Source: Escherichia whittamii (GTDB lineage: Bacteria > Pseudomonadota > Gammaproteobacteria > Enterobacterales > Enterobacteriaceae). Taken from it: a stretch of DNA of 64,000 nucleotides. Location: assembly GCF_014836715.1 (NCBI RefSeq), contig NZ_JACSQI010000005.1, positions 242,594 through 306,593 of the forward strand, in the 5' to 3' direction. Below, one piece after another: positions 15,071 to 24,973 of this stretch; positions within the stretch are counted from its first letter, which is position 1; the number at the start of each line of letters is the position of its first letter. The notes beneath the pieces are model-generated. The model was not told the DNA's origin, made no database searches, and saw only the letters and a program-made list of their open reading frames with translations. The translations under genes and the position numbers were made by a program.

Positions 15071-15901
15071 CTACAACTCGTTCAATATGTACTGGAATCG
15101 ACAGGTAGAATCGATGGGCTGCCTGCTACTGGTATCGACACGCACGATCATATCGTGCAGTTGCTTATCCGTAATCGGATGCCGGTTTGGCGTGACAGTG
15201 ACTTCCGCCTTATCACAACCGGTCGCAGTAAAGGTAATCATCTGCGCGACCCAGCGGCAGTAACCTCCGGTTTCATTCATCTGCGAGCTATCACACAATT
15301 TTCCATCTTTCATCAAATAGGTTGAAAGTGTTTTCTCAACCACCTCGCCCGTCGACTGCAAAGTGAGAAGTTTCGACTTATTGACATAGCTCTCATCCCA
15401 TGAAATATCATAAGGCGTAACAGAAACGGTCGGGCAGACCGTGGCGTAACCATTCGGCCCCGGGTATGACAGGCCTCCTTGATACGCAGGTAAAGTAACT
15501 ACGTCGTTCATAACCACCAGCCACGGACAATAAAAATAAGATTCAATATCCGCAGAGACAATAATTTCAAAGGTAAGCTGTCCGCAGTCCCATCCAGAAG
15601 GTAGTCCCGGACATAAAGACTTATTGAGATTTTGCCTGAAGCTTAACAATTTAACCGAAGGTGCTGGAGGGGGGCCACTCCAACTGACATTGCTCAAATA
15701 ATCGCCAGTACGCAACACGCCATCGCTTTTATATTCACCATCATAGACCCCCGAAGGCATCATTATTTTCAGGTTAAAGAACATAGCAGACAGTGGATTT
15801 TCGCTATTACCGTAGTATAAATCAACGCTATGCCCCGCAGTCAGACCTTCCGTGGCGCACATCAACATCACCAGGCAGCACAACCATCGTAGTATTCTCA
15901 T
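15071..15901 (-). CDS. yfcO: Fimbrial operon tail protein YfcO, putative tip component
   Basis: 276 residues from the ATG at 15899-15901, with a cleavable signal peptide (hydrophobic residues 3-22, TEGLTAG). The mature part is cysteine-containing (SLCPGLPSGWDCGQ, YFCPWL) and unlike a short pilin, so it may be the tip component of the yfc fimbria. That is inference from its place as last gene of the operon and its length. A TTG 15 bases upstream could extend it by five residues. It begins one base after the yfcP stop. Confidence 0.85.
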   Translation of the reverse strand: MRILRWLCCLVMLMCATEGLTAGHSVDLYYGNSENPLSAMFFNLKIMMPSGVYDGEYKSDGVLRTGDYLSNVSWSGPPPAPSVKLLSFRQNLNKSLCPGLPSGWDCGQLTFEIIVSADIESYFYCPWLVVMNDVVTLPAYQGGLSYPGPNGYATVCPTVSVTPYDISWDESYVNKSKLLTLQSTGEVVEKTLSTYLMKDGKLCDSSQMNETGGYCRWVAQMITFTATGCDKAEVTVTPNRHPITDKQLHDMIVRVDTSSRQPIDSTCRFQYILNEL

Positions 15902-15902
15902 T

Positions 15903-16430
15903 TTAAATGTACTCAAATGTTGCAGTCAGAGAGGCAGTAAACTCCCCCATCGTTACTTCACGACCGCTTTTCGCCTGTAACCAGGCATTAAAATTAAGAT
16001 TGTTATTGCCGTTACTGAGCAAGAAAGTCACTCCGGTTGTGTTGTTGACCGGCACTGGAGTTCCATCCGTTTTTTCCATGCCAATCCCCACGCCCTGTGC
16101 AGCAGATGAGGCATCCAGCGCCAAAAAACCGGGCTGTTCTGCATCTTCTGTCCCTGTCAGCGTTACCCTTACTTCATATTGCGCAGGCCCCTTACAATCC
16201 TTAAGTTGAAATACAACGGGTACCCGCGCCGATTGCCCGATAACCATTAAATCTTTGCGGCTCACCGTAGGAAAATGCACTTCAGCCAGAACCTCCCCCT
16301 GCACCACCAACGTGCAAGATTTACTGAGTAAATTACCGTAGAAATGTAAGTTTTCCGCCGCTGATGCGCAGGGTGACAGCAACACAACGCCCAGAACCGT
16401 TGCAGAGTGAAATGTTTGTTTCAGGTTCAT
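15903..16430 (-). CDS. yfcP: Fimbrial-like minor subunit YfcP
   Basis: 175 residues with a signal peptide (cleavage after CASAAE region). Mature pilin fold signs: an early cysteine in SKSCTLVVQGEV, a second in LKDCKGP, and an alternating C-terminal strand ending LTATFEYI. This is the donor-strand pattern of chaperone-usher subunits. Its ATG overlaps the yfcQ stop (ATGA), giving translational coupling in the minor-subunit block. Confidence 0.9.
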   Translation of the reverse strand: MNLKQTFHSATVLGVVLLSPCASAAENLHFYGNLLSKSCTLVVQGEVLAEVHFPTVSRKDLMVIGQSARVPVVFQLKDCKGPAQYEVRVTLTGTEDAEQPGFLALDASSAAQGVGIGMEKTDGTPVPVNNTTGVTFLLSNGNNNLNFNAWLQAKSGREVTMGEFTASLTATFEYI

Positions 16431-16906
16431 TGGTAATCCACCTGTAATGTTGCGTAAGCAGAGAATGTCCCATCGCTAAGATCTGCATTAGTGGCTTTTA
16501 CCGGGACGGCTTGCAGTGTCGGCGGATTTTCAGGATTGATTTTCAGCGGCGTACCCAGCTTAAATGGCTGGTGATTTTGCTGAAGTTCAATACCTAACCC
16601 TGTTACGTCTGTCTCGATGGCGGCATCATCATAGCTTGTTTGGCTTCCCATCCAGGTTAGCGTCATCTCCCAGGCATCGTCACGAATATCGGGGTCGCAT
16701 GAGATCGTGTAGGGTACCTCCTGGCGGAAATTATCACCGTTAATATCGTCAATAATCACATTACGAAACTCGACTTCGATTGTCTTGCCGTCGCTAATGG
16801 TGCAAGCAGGCGGCGCAACCAACGTACCGTGAAATGAGATGTCGTTATCGGCTGCCAGGGCACTACCGACACAGCCACACAATAAGCAAAACGCAAATCG
16901 TTTCAT
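16427..16906 (-). CDS. yfcQ: Fimbrial-like minor subunit YfcQ
   Basis: 159 residues; signal peptide ending SALA at about residue 18. Mature protein begins ADNDISFHGTLVAPPACTI, a typical pilin start, with the paired cysteine in YTISCDP and a C-terminal strand ATLQVDYQ. It resembles its neighbour yfcR, including the shared C-terminal VDYQ, suggesting a tandem duplication. Overlaps yfcR and yfcP by four bases each. Confidence 0.9.
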   Translation of the reverse strand: MKRFAFCLLCGCVGSALAADNDISFHGTLVAPPACTISDGKTIEVEFRNVIIDDINGDNFRQEVPYTISCDPDIRDDAWEMTLTWMGSQTSYDDAAIETDVTGLGIELQQNHQPFKLGTPLKINPENPPTLQAVPVKATNADLSDGTFSAYATLQVDYQ

Positions 16907-17406
16907 TGATAGTCAACCACCATGGTCATCGTTGCGCTAAATTCTGATGCAGTGAGTTGCGCACCGTTTTGTTTCACCGGGACGGCTTCCAGGGTCGGCA
17001 AGCTACCAATGTTAAATGGCATCCAGTGGCCGCTATCGAGAACAAAAAGAGAATGATCGGCCGCATTCTGTACCCGAATACCAAAACCATTAATGCCGGT
17101 ACTGAGCACCGTTTCGCCGTTAATGGTGCTGGTTGTTCCTTGTAACTGCATTTGCAGATCGTTGGAGGAGCTGTTTTGACAGTTCAGGGTGTAAGCCACT
17201 GGCTGTCGATAGCTGGCACCATCAATGTTTTTAATAAGCACATTGCCAAACTCAACCGCACTGCCCTTCACTGAACAGGGTGGCGGCGCATCCACTAACA
17301 CGCGCAGCGTTAACTCTACGGATTTACTGCCAGCCATCGCCGGTAAACTACCGACGCTGCACATCAGCAAACAGACCGCAGTCGAGGCTAAACAAGATCC
17401 TTTCAT
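16903..17406 (-). CDS. yfcR: Fimbrial-like minor subunit YfcR
   Basis: I choose the ATG at 17404-17406 (MKGSCLASTAVCLL), which puts the signal peptide at the N terminus and gives 167 residues. A longer frame to 17448 adds 14 charged residues ahead of it and is less likely. Pilin features: PPPCSVKGSAVEFGNV, LNCQNSSS and the C-terminal MTMVVDYQ. It starts 16 bases after the chaperone gene yfcS. Confidence 0.86.
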   Translation of the reverse strand: MKGSCLASTAVCLLMCSVGSLPAMAGSKSVELTLRVLVDAPPPCSVKGSAVEFGNVLIKNIDGASYRQPVAYTLNCQNSSSNDLQMQLQGTTSTINGETVLSTGINGFGIRVQNAADHSLFVLDSGHWMPFNIGSLPTLEAVPVKQNGAQLTASEFSATMTMVVDYQ

Positions 17407-17422
17407 CGGGGCGCTCCTGCCA

Positions 17423-18169
17423 TCAGCCTTTGCGGCTCTGCTCTGCATCTACCTGGCAACTATTACCATTACACGTGAAGATCAGCGGCAACCGCGCACC
17501 GTAGTCGTTGACGTAAGTCAGCACAGGAACGGTGTCCATCTTCACATTCAGTGGCGCGGACGTTTTCGGCGACATCACCAGCGGCGTAAAGCCGACTGAC
17601 GGATTGCCATTTTTCTGCGTACTGGCGTTGCTGATAATGACGTAATATGGCGTCGGATTATTGACGGTGAAGGCCTGACCATTACGGGTTAACGTCACCT
17701 TGTGCTGCCACGGATCTCTCATGTTGATTTCTGCCAACGCCTTCGGTCGCCAGAACAGTTTGATCCGCGTTTGCAGTGCAATTTGCAGTGTGTTGGGTTT
17801 GTTAGATTTTGGCGGGATTTCGCGCACGTTGAAGTAGAACATGCTCTCACGGTCAGCGGGCAATTTATTGATATCCGGCATTCCCTGGACTTTTACCTGA
17901 CCATTCATCATCGCATCAATACGCTGTACCGGCGGCAGTACCGTCAAAGGCGAGCTGATTTTGTTGCCCTTTTCGTCTTCTATCCAGCTTTGCGCCAGGT
18001 ACGGTAGCTTAGAGTCATTGTTGCGCAAAGTTACGCTGATGGATTTGTCGCTTTCATTGAAGATTAAACGAGTGCGGTCGGGCGTCACCGATGCATGAGC
18101 GGCGAAGCTGACGGCGATCGCCAGCGCCGGAACAACCATTTTTATTGTAGGAGTCAAAGTAGTAAACAT
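17423..18169 (-). CDS. yfcS: Periplasmic fimbrial chaperone YfcS
   Basis: PapD/FimC-type chaperone that folds pilins by donor-strand complementation and delivers them to the usher. 248 residues; signal peptide ending AAHAS. Family motifs: TRLIFNESDKSISVTLRN in the first strand, YLAQSWIEDEKG, and the conserved KLFWRP segment near residue 140. A good Shine-Dalgarno (AAGGA) precedes the ATG. It lies 19 bases after the usher gene. Confidence 0.93.
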   Translation of the reverse strand: MFTTLTPTIKMVVPALAIAVSFAAHASVTPDRTRLIFNESDKSISVTLRNNDSKLPYLAQSWIEDEKGNKISSPLTVLPPVQRIDAMMNGQVKVQGMPDINKLPADRESMFYFNVREIPPKSNKPNTLQIALQTRIKLFWRPKALAEINMRDPWQHKVTLTRNGQAFTVNNPTPYYVIISNASTQKNGNPSVGFTPLVMSPKTSAPLNVKMDTVPVLTYVNDYGARLPLIFTCNGNSCQVDAEQSRKG

Positions 18170-18188
18170 GGATCATTCCTTAATCACG

Positions 18189-20825
18189 TTATTGGTTTAT
18201 TGAAATTGAGGTTGGCGCTGCTGTAGGAGTCACCTGCTGCGTCTGTTCATTAATCACCGGTTTTACTTTCACAGGAGTGGCAGGCCCCACAGTACCTTTT
18301 TGTTGACACGGCAGTAACAGGCCGTTGAACAGGTCGGCAGGAAGCGGGTCCGGCAGCAAGATCTCACAGTGGGACGCCCCATTCCATGAAACACTCATAC
18401 GTTCGCCAGCGTTTACCCCAGCCAGATAGACGTTGCCGCCATCGTCAACCAGGCCGACCTGCTGGTCGTGTTCATTTTTCACTTCTGCGCCAAATGGCGG
18501 ATAACTGCCATCGCTCAGGCGCAGAATAGCCATCGCCTTTTGCCCACTGATAACCGCAAATTTACGGTAGCCAATCGCCCCTTCGGTTAGCGTCGCCTGC
18601 ACCACTGACTGGGTGGCTTCAGCGTTTTCCGGTAGTTTTGTGATGTCGATGTTGGCCTGATTACGGTAGTAGTTATTGACGTCTGCAACAACCGCTTTAC
18701 CAAACATGTTGGTGTAAACCGCTGAACCGTTACCTTCGACCGGTACATCAGCCACGCCATCAGCGTCTATAAGCAGGCGCGTCCCCCCCATGTTTTGAGT
18801 ACGATGCAACGCGCCACCGTGCGCAGTTAGCGTGGCCCCGCCTTGCAGCGACAGCCCGGCAGAAGTGTACTGCCCTTCATGGTAGTTGGCGCTAAGGTCC
18901 ACCTTCGCCATTGAACCGTCATGGCTGTAATAGCCATCTACGCTAGAGTGATTTTCACTGGCGCCAACGTTTATCTGATAGTGACTGGCATCATCAATAC
19001 GGTTGAAGTACCCCACCTGACTGCTGTCTGAACCGCTACCGTAATTGCCGTTGTAACTCACGGTGCTGTTATCGCCCCACGGCATACTTAAGGAGATATA
19101 AACGCCTTTATCGGCGCTGTTGTCATACTCGTAACGATAACCGGTCAGAGAAATACTCATGTTACGAATGCCGCCCATGTTGAAATAATGGGAAAGCATT
19201 ACGTTGTAGTTGGTCTGCTCCTCGCGGTCCCAGTATGTATGGCGCGTATAGTTCAGATAAACAGAAACACCGATATCTCTGAAGTTCTGGTTATAGGTGG
19301 CGGTGTACATCTCTTTATCGTTGCCGGAGCGCACCATATTGCTGTCATTGGCGTCAAGATATTCGCTCATGGTCATAAAGTTCTCTTCCGAGAAGCGGTA
19401 TCCGGCGAAGGTGACGCGGCTATTTAGTTCATCAAAGTCTTTAGAGTAACTGACCCGGAAGGAGTTACCGTCAAGTGTGCTTTTTCCGTAAGCGGTCGAA
19501 TCGTCAAGCCGGGTATGCGAATGGGTGATATCAAAGGCCATCGCCCCGAAAATGGAGAGGTCGCGCCCTACGCCAAGTGCGACTGACTGATAATTTTCAT
19601 CGCCCAGCGCCCCGCCGTACAGCGACCAGCCGTTGGCTATCCCCCAGGAGGCTTCCCCACCTGAGAAGAATCCCCCGTTCACATGGTGTCCCCACTCCTG
19701 CGGACGCCCCATCATCACTTTGTAGCGAACCTGGCCGGGGCGAGTCAGGAACGGCATGGAGGCGGTGCTGATGTCGTATTCCTGCACCTGCCCGTTCAGT
19801 TCTTCAATGCGCACATGCAGCGTACCGGAGGTAAATTCCCCAAGATCCTGAATACGAAATGGCCCGGCAGGCACCTGGGTTTCATAGATCACATGGCCCT
19901 CCTGGCTGACGGTGACTTTTGCCGACGTATGCGCCACGCCGGAAATATCCGGGGCATAACCGCGCAGGTTCGGCGGCAGCATTTGATCGTCAGTGCTGAT
20001 GCTACCGCCAATGTAGTTAAAGCCATCGAAAATATCGGAGTTGAGGTAGTCTTCACCTAACGACAGTTTGGCTTTCAGGCTCGGTAACGCGCGCCATGCG
20101 TAGTAACGACTCCAGTCCCAGTTTTTCTCGGTGCTGTTATCGGTTTCTTCATCGTTACTGCGGGTATGCTGATAATCGCTCTGCCAGTCGGCTCGCAAGC
20201 GCCAGGGCCCGAGGTTAACCCCAACCGTACCGTTGCCGCTGATCTCGTTAGAGTCATCACCACCATTTTCTTCGTGTCGTGTTTGTGCGTTGATGCTGTA
20301 GTCCGCGATGACTCCGGAGATGCCATCATCCCAGCGTGAAGGCGGGTCCCAGTCAATATCGGTATATTCGAGATAAGCTTGTGGTAATGAAATGATTAAC
20401 GCCGACTGACTCAGGTCAGCTTTAATGTCCATCCCTTCCAGTTGGCCGGGTTTCAGGCATTTACCGTCGTGACTCCATTGCAGATTTTTCGCCACGTCTT
20501 CTTTTAAACCAAACTGCGCCACCAATTCTGGTGTCAGGCAAGCATAGGTTTTGCTCGCGTCATCTTCGCCAGCATACCAGTAAATATCGTACTCTTCCGC
20601 CAATGGCTGTTTATTTAGTTGAACCTGTAAATTGTATTTTCCGGGTTCTACATACCCCTGGCTGGAAAAACGCTTCAGATCAATTTTTGTGTCGCCTTTT
20701 AATTCCAGAAAACGGGAATCAAACTGAATGTCGTCTTCAGCCCAGACACTGCTATAACTTCCTGACATTGCCAGCGCAATGCACCATGGAAGTATCCGTA
20801 ATCGAAAAAGAGAATGGTCAGGCAT
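18189..20825 (-). CDS. yfcU: Outer-membrane fimbrial usher YfcU
   Basis: 878 residues, the usual usher length, with no frameshift or stop. Order: signal peptide (to about residue 29, SSVWA), N-terminal substrate-binding domain (FDSRFLELKGD), the 24-strand barrel with plug, and C-terminal domains with a disulphide (HCEILLPDPLP ... LPCQQKG). Ushers form the pore through which subunits are assembled. The C terminus is a proline/threonine-rich tail of about 35 residues beyond the usual end. Confidence 0.95.
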   Translation of the reverse strand: MPDHSLFRLRILPWCIALAMSGSYSSVWAEDDIQFDSRFLELKGDTKIDLKRFSSQGYVEPGKYNLQVQLNKQPLAEEYDIYWYAGEDDASKTYACLTPELVAQFGLKEDVAKNLQWSHDGKCLKPGQLEGMDIKADLSQSALIISLPQAYLEYTDIDWDPPSRWDDGISGVIADYSINAQTRHEENGGDDSNEISGNGTVGVNLGPWRLRADWQSDYQHTRSNDEETDNSTEKNWDWSRYYAWRALPSLKAKLSLGEDYLNSDIFDGFNYIGGSISTDDQMLPPNLRGYAPDISGVAHTSAKVTVSQEGHVIYETQVPAGPFRIQDLGEFTSGTLHVRIEELNGQVQEYDISTASMPFLTRPGQVRYKVMMGRPQEWGHHVNGGFFSGGEASWGIANGWSLYGGALGDENYQSVALGVGRDLSIFGAMAFDITHSHTRLDDSTAYGKSTLDGNSFRVSYSKDFDELNSRVTFAGYRFSEENFMTMSEYLDANDSNMVRSGNDKEMYTATYNQNFRDIGVSVYLNYTRHTYWDREEQTNYNVMLSHYFNMGGIRNMSISLTGYRYEYDNSADKGVYISLSMPWGDNSTVSYNGNYGSGSDSSQVGYFNRIDDASHYQINVGASENHSSVDGYYSHDGSMAKVDLSANYHEGQYTSAGLSLQGGATLTAHGGALHRTQNMGGTRLLIDADGVADVPVEGNGSAVYTNMFGKAVVADVNNYYRNQANIDITKLPENAEATQSVVQATLTEGAIGYRKFAVISGQKAMAILRLSDGSYPPFGAEVKNEHDQQVGLVDDGGNVYLAGVNAGERMSVSWNGASHCEILLPDPLPADLFNGLLLPCQQKGTVGPATPVKVKPVINEQTQQVTPTAAPTSISINQ

Positions 20826-20874
20826 ACACGTTTCTATCCGTTTTTATTCTTGTTCGGTCAAAATCCATTTAAAT

Positions 20875-20900
20875 CCCCCATAGCAGTGTCGCTATGGGGG
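20875..20900 (-). terminator. Hairpin between yfcV and yfcU, possible attenuator
   Basis: Perfect 10-bp stem (CCCCCATAGC / GCTATGGGGG) with a six-base loop, seven bases after the yfcV stop and 50 bases before the yfcU start. The following sequence is only weakly T-rich, so partial termination or 3'-end stabilisation of the yfcV message is more likely than full termination. Inference; fits the need for more major subunit than usher. Confidence 0.6.
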
Positions 20901-20906
20901 TATGCC

Positions 20907-21470
20907 TTACAGGTAAGTAATCTGGAAGGTGGTATTTGCTTCGAAATTACCCAGATCTGGCGCATCCGCAGCACCCACCAGCCAGGCTTTAAAGTTCAGA
21001 GTCTGCTTCGCTTTGCCTTTGTTGGTAGAAGTATCTTTTACGATTGCCTGGTCGATGCCCATGCCACTTTTGTAAGAGGTACCCTGAGCGTCACCAATCG
21101 CCAGGCTGACATTGTTAAATGCCGCGCCAGTGTCAGTATTGTAAATAGTGTAGTAATTGCCGCTGTTGGCAGAGGACACGTTACCGGTGAAGGTCGTGGT
21201 CATGGTTGTCTGAGTGTCAAACACACAGTCTTGCAGATGGATCTGGAAATTTTTTGGTGTGGAAGTCCCGTTGTTTTTCAGGATCCCCGAACCAATGTCA
21301 CCCATATCGACTTCCAGTTTGTGATCATCAGGAACGATGGAGCACGGGGAATCTTCAATGGTGCCGTAGAAACGTGCAGTACCGTTGTTGCCAGCAGCGA
21401 TTGTTGAAGTAGAAGCGAACGCCCCCATTACCATTGTTGCAGCAATAGCTGTTTTTACAAACTTACTCAT
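20907..21470 (-). CDS. yfcV: Major fimbrial subunit YfcV
   Basis: 187 residues, type 1 pilin family. Signal peptide ends TSTIAAG near residue 26. The mature protein opens GTARFYGTIEDSPCSI, with the paired cysteine in HLQDCVFDTQ, and ends in the chaperone-recognition strand NTTFQITYL. First gene of the yfcVUSRQPO operon, so it is expected to be the most expressed. The 670 bases upstream are AT-rich and gene-free. Confidence 0.94.
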   Translation of the reverse strand: MSKFVKTAIAATMVMGAFASTSTIAAGNNGTARFYGTIEDSPCSIVPDDHKLEVDMGDIGSGILKNNGTSTPKNFQIHLQDCVFDTQTTMTTTFTGNVSSANSGNYYTIYNTDTGAAFNNVSLAIGDAQGTSYKSGMGIDQAIVKDTSTNKGKAKQTLNFKAWLVGAADAPDLGNFEANTTFQITYL

Positions 21471-22140
21471 TATTTGTCCTTAAACCATAAATAATTAAAA
21501 ATATAAACATTGCAATACATTGATTCAGTCAATAGCAATTATTTATACCCAGCCATTGAATAAGCTATCCGATCTAACTAACAAGAAAATAGGTCGCATA
21601 AGAAGATATTCTTTGGTGTGGGTGGATGGTGATATTTTCAGGAACGCAATACAAATTAAATTTACTAACGATTGAATGTAGAGTTTCTTAATATATAAAA
21701 AACAGCACCCATTTATCAGGATAATCTTATAAAAGTCCAATAAAATGGTTAAAAAGCATTACTGGCATACCAAAAACAAATACCATTTGTTCATAAAACA
21801 GACAAAGAAAAATAACTGGATTGTAATTCTATTTTTGGTGAAATATAATATTTAAACGCTACAAGCAATATAAAATTAAGACTAAATAATATCTTTACCT
21901 ATTCCTTTTATATGTTTCGTTAGTTCAGATATGCGAAAAAACACCCACCATTAAATGAGTGGCATGGTCTATCCACAGAGCGGAATATTTCAAATAAAAA
22001 TTTATACGCGGATACGATTTTCACTCAACATGCTACCATTGAAGCGCACCGACTCCATCAGCGATATTGAATAAATTCATCGTATTGCAAGAAGGCAGAT
22101 GCCCGGTGTAAACCTTACATCGGGCATCTTTTCAAACGAA
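21471..22140 (-). promoter_or_regulatory. AT-rich promoter region of the yfc fimbrial operon
   Basis: About 600 of these 670 bases are strongly AT-rich with many short A and T tracts and no convincing gene. This is the only sequence upstream of yfcV, so it must hold the fimbrial promoter. Such composition is typical of H-NS-silenced fimbrial promoters (inference). No invertible-element repeats of the fim type were seen. Confidence 0.55.
22097..22129 (-). terminator. Strong hairpin downstream of sixA
   Basis: AGATGCCCG / CGGGCATCT stem extended by partial GTGTAA/TTACAT pairing, 12 bases beyond the sixA stop. T runs are better on the plus-strand side (CTTTTC) than on the minus side, so its efficiency for sixA is uncertain. 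Confidence 0.5.
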
Positions 22141-22626
22141 TCAGATAGCTTTCGCCACCTTCAAATTACACGGGCTCATCTGCCAGTTGAATGTGCCGTT
22201 TCCGCTTTCATCAAGCGTTACGCTGGCAATGGCCGAGGGGGTAAACATAGGCGGCGTTTCGCCCGGACATAACTCGGCGACCAGATACCCGACTAACGGT
22301 AAATGGGAGATAACCAACACCGAAGCAACACCTTCATTGGTCAACGCCTGCAAATAGGCACTGACCAGACCAACATCGCCGCAGGGCGTTAACTCCGGCA
22401 GAACTTCTGCACTGGAAGGCAGGTTCAGACAATCCCCTACTTCCTCCAGTGTTTGCTCGGCTCGCAGGAACGGGCTCACCAGAACGCGTTCGATTTCCAC
22501 TTTTTGACCTTTCAGCCAGTTCGCCATCAGGCGAGATTCGTCACAACCGTTAGTGGTCAGGGGACGAACCGAATCACTGGCGGCATCGAGGGCTGCGTCG
22601 CCGTGACGCATGATAAAAACTTGCAT
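22141..22626 (-). CDS. sixA: Phosphohistidine phosphatase SixA
   Basis: 161 residues, histidine phosphatase superfamily. The catalytic RHG motif is at residues 7-9 (MRHGDAA). SixA removes phosphate from histidine of ArcB in vitro, and later work ties it to the nitrogen phosphotransferase system. Monocistronic; the 202 bases to fadJ hold no gene. Confidence 0.94.
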   Translation of the reverse strand: MQVFIMRHGDAALDAASDSVRPLTTNGCDESRLMANWLKGQKVEIERVLVSPFLRAEQTLEEVGDCLNLPSSAEVLPELTPCGDVGLVSAYLQALTNEGVASVLVISHLPLVGYLVAELCPGETPPMFTPSAIASVTLDESGNGTFNWQMSPCNLKVAKAI

Positions 22627-22828
22627 ATTGCACCGCTTTTGTTAACCAGATTCGCCCGTCTTCTTTCATCTGAAACTAAAAAAAGAAAACGGTGGCCGGC
22701 ATTGTGCCTTATCCATTCACCGAATGAAACGCTGTTTTTTACCTCAATGGCGTAAGTATAGTCAACATGCGTTTACATATTGACCAACACGCCGCCACTC
22801 AGCGCGGATTCATATAGCTTTGACCCTT

Positions 22829-24973
22829 TTAATGAGGGTCAGTTGCACTTGTTTTCCAAAAACTTTCCCCACGCTCGCCCATCTCGACTAAACGCTCGCA
22901 AGGGGTGAAACGAGAACCATACTGCGTGGCCAGCCGTTGCATTATTGCAACCACTTTCCCCGCACCGAGAGCATCGATATAGCGGAATGGGCCACCAAGA
23001 AACGGCGGAAAACCTATTCCAAATACCGCGCCAATATCCCCGTCACGCACACTTCGGATAACCTGCTCGTCCAGACAACGTACTGCTTCATTCAGCATCA
23101 ACATCACACACCGTTCAGCAACCTGCGGTGCGGAGAGTCGCCCCTGCCCTTGCGCACCAATTAGCGGGTAAATGGCAGGATCGACCTGTTTTTTGCTTTT
23201 ACGCCCTTTTTGGCCATAAAGATAGAAACCTCGGCCATTTTTTCTGCCTTTGCGATCATCATTCAAAATTGAAGAAACAACATTTGCAGGTGCGCTAAAA
23301 CGTTCTCCATAAGTAGCTTCCAGTACAGGAATAATTTTAGTCCCGGTATCAATTCCTACCTCATCCAAAAGTTGGATTGGCCCCACCGGAAAACCAAACT
23401 TCACCAGTGCGGCATCAATCTGCTCAACACGTTCACCTTCGGTCAACATGCGGATAGCTTCGTTAATATAAGGCGCTAAGATGCGATTGACATAAAACCC
23501 GGCTTTATCCTTTACCACAATCGGCGTTTTGCCCTGTTTTTTCGCCAGTTTTACCGTGGTGGCGATGGTTTGCGCCGATGTCCCCGCATGAGGAATGATC
23601 TCCACCAGCGGCATTTTTTCTACCGGGCTGAAGAAATGCAGACCGATAATTTGCTCTGGTCGCGTGGCGTGAGCGGCGATATCGCCAATCGGTAAAGATG
23701 AAGTATTCGAAGCAAAGATGGTATGAGCGGCGCAATTTTGCTCCACTTCCGCCACCATCTTTTGTTTTAATTCGAGATTTTCAAACACCGCTTCAATAAT
23801 CAGATCGCGATGGGCAAAGCCGCGATAATCCGTCGTTCCCGAAATTAATGCCAGTTGTTTGTCACGTTCGCTGGCTTTGAGATGTCGGCGACGCACTTTG
23901 CCCTCCAGCTGATCCCAACTGTATTTCAGCGCATGATTTATGCCCTGGGCATTGATATCTTTAATTCTTACCGGCAGACCCGCTTTACAGGCAGTAACGT
24001 AGGCAATTCCACCGCCCATCAAGCCACCACCTAAAATCCCCACGCTGTTTAATGGCGCAGGCGGAGCATCACTGCCGGGATCTTTCTTCACTTCAGTACT
24101 GGCAAAAAAGATACTACGCAAAGCCTGCGATTGCGGCGTCATCGCCAGTTCACCAAACGCCCTGGCTTCGGCGTCATAGCCACTGCTGGTCCCCTGCGCT
24201 AATCCGGTTTCAATAACGTCAAGGATGCGTTTTGTCGCCGGATAGTTACCCTGAGTTTTCTGCTCGGTTTTCTTGCCTACCATTTTGAACAGCAGTGCAC
24301 GACCTAACGGTCCTGCCAGAATACGCTCGCGTACAGGTAGAGGGCGGGAAGATGGACGATCCTGCTTCGCCAGCTCAACTGCGGCTTCCAGTAAAATGGA
24401 GTGCGGAACGACGTCATCCACCAGCCCCAGCTTTAATGCCTGTTTCGCCCGAAGTTGTTTTCCGGTGAGGATCATCTCTAATGCTGTGCTGACGCCTGTC
24501 AGGCGCGGTAAACGCTGAGTACCGCCTGAACCGGGTAACAATCCAAGTTGTACTTCCGGCAAACCGAGGACAGTTTTAGGATCGTCAGTACAGACGCGGC
24601 CATGACACGCCAGCGCCAACTCCAGCCCGCCCCCCAGGCAGGCACCGTGAATAGCGGCAATAACCGGAACTGGCAGAGCATGAATCTCCGCCATCAACTG
24701 TTGCCCCTGCCGCGCCAGTGCTTCCGCTTCTTGCGCCGTTTTGCAGTTGCCGATCATGTTGATATCTGCGCCAGCGATAAAGTTGTCTGGTTTCGCAGAG
24801 ATAAACACCACACCACGCAGATCTTTGTTTTCGCGGAGTTGCTTAATAATGGCGCGCACCTGCGAGGCAAATTCCGCCTTCAGGGTGTTCATTTTCTCGC
24901 CGGGAACGTCGATGGTGATGATGGCAATATTGTCCAGACGGACATTAAGAGTAAACGCTGATGCCATTTCCAT
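22829..24973 (-). CDS. fadJ: Fatty acid oxidation complex alpha subunit FadJ (anaerobic)
   Basis: 714 residues, bifunctional. N-terminal enoyl-CoA hydratase/isomerase domain ([21 protein letters not shown] near residues 105-125) followed by 3-hydroxyacyl-CoA dehydrogenase (NAD motif [11 protein letters not shown] near 308-318, with [15 protein letters not shown] downstream). Works with FadI in beta-oxidation, mainly under anaerobic conditions. Its ATG overlaps the fadI stop by one base (TAATG), so the two are co-translated. Confidence 0.97.
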   Translation of the reverse strand: MEMASAFTLNVRLDNIAIITIDVPGEKMNTLKAEFASQVRAIIKQLRENKDLRGVVFISAKPDNFIAGADINMIGNCKTAQEAEALARQGQQLMAEIHALPVPVIAAIHGACLGGGLELALACHGRVCTDDPKTVLGLPEVQLGLLPGSGGTQRLPRLTGVSTALEMILTGKQLRAKQALKLGLVDDVVPHSILLEAAVELAKQDRPSSRPLPVRERILAGPLGRALLFKMVGKKTEQKTQGNYPATKRILDVIETGLAQGTSSGYDAEARAFGELAMTPQSQALRSIFFASTEVKKDPGSDAPPAPLNSVGILGGGLMGGGIAYVTACKAGLPVRIKDINAQGINHALKYSWDQLEGKVRRRHLKASERDKQLALISGTTDYRGFAHRDLIIEAVFENLELKQKMVAEVEQNCAAHTIFASNTSSLPIGDIAAHATRPEQIIGLHFFSPVEKMPLVEIIPHAGTSAQTIATTVKLAKKQGKTPIVVKDKAGFYVNRILAPYINEAIRMLTEGERVEQIDAALVKFGFPVGPIQLLDEVGIDTGTKIIPVLEATYGERFSAPANVVSSILNDDRKGRKNGRGFYLYGQKGRKSKKQVDPAIYPLIGAQGQGRLSAPQVAERCVMLMLNEAVRCLDEQVIRSVRDGDIGAVFGIGFPPFLGGPFRYIDALGAGKVVAIMQRLATQYGSRFTPCERLVEMGERGESFWKTSATDPH

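Noticed and set aside
21471..22140. Invertible fim-type promoter element upstream of yfcV
   Set aside because: No pair of long inverted repeats of the fimS type was found, and no recombinase gene is adjacent.
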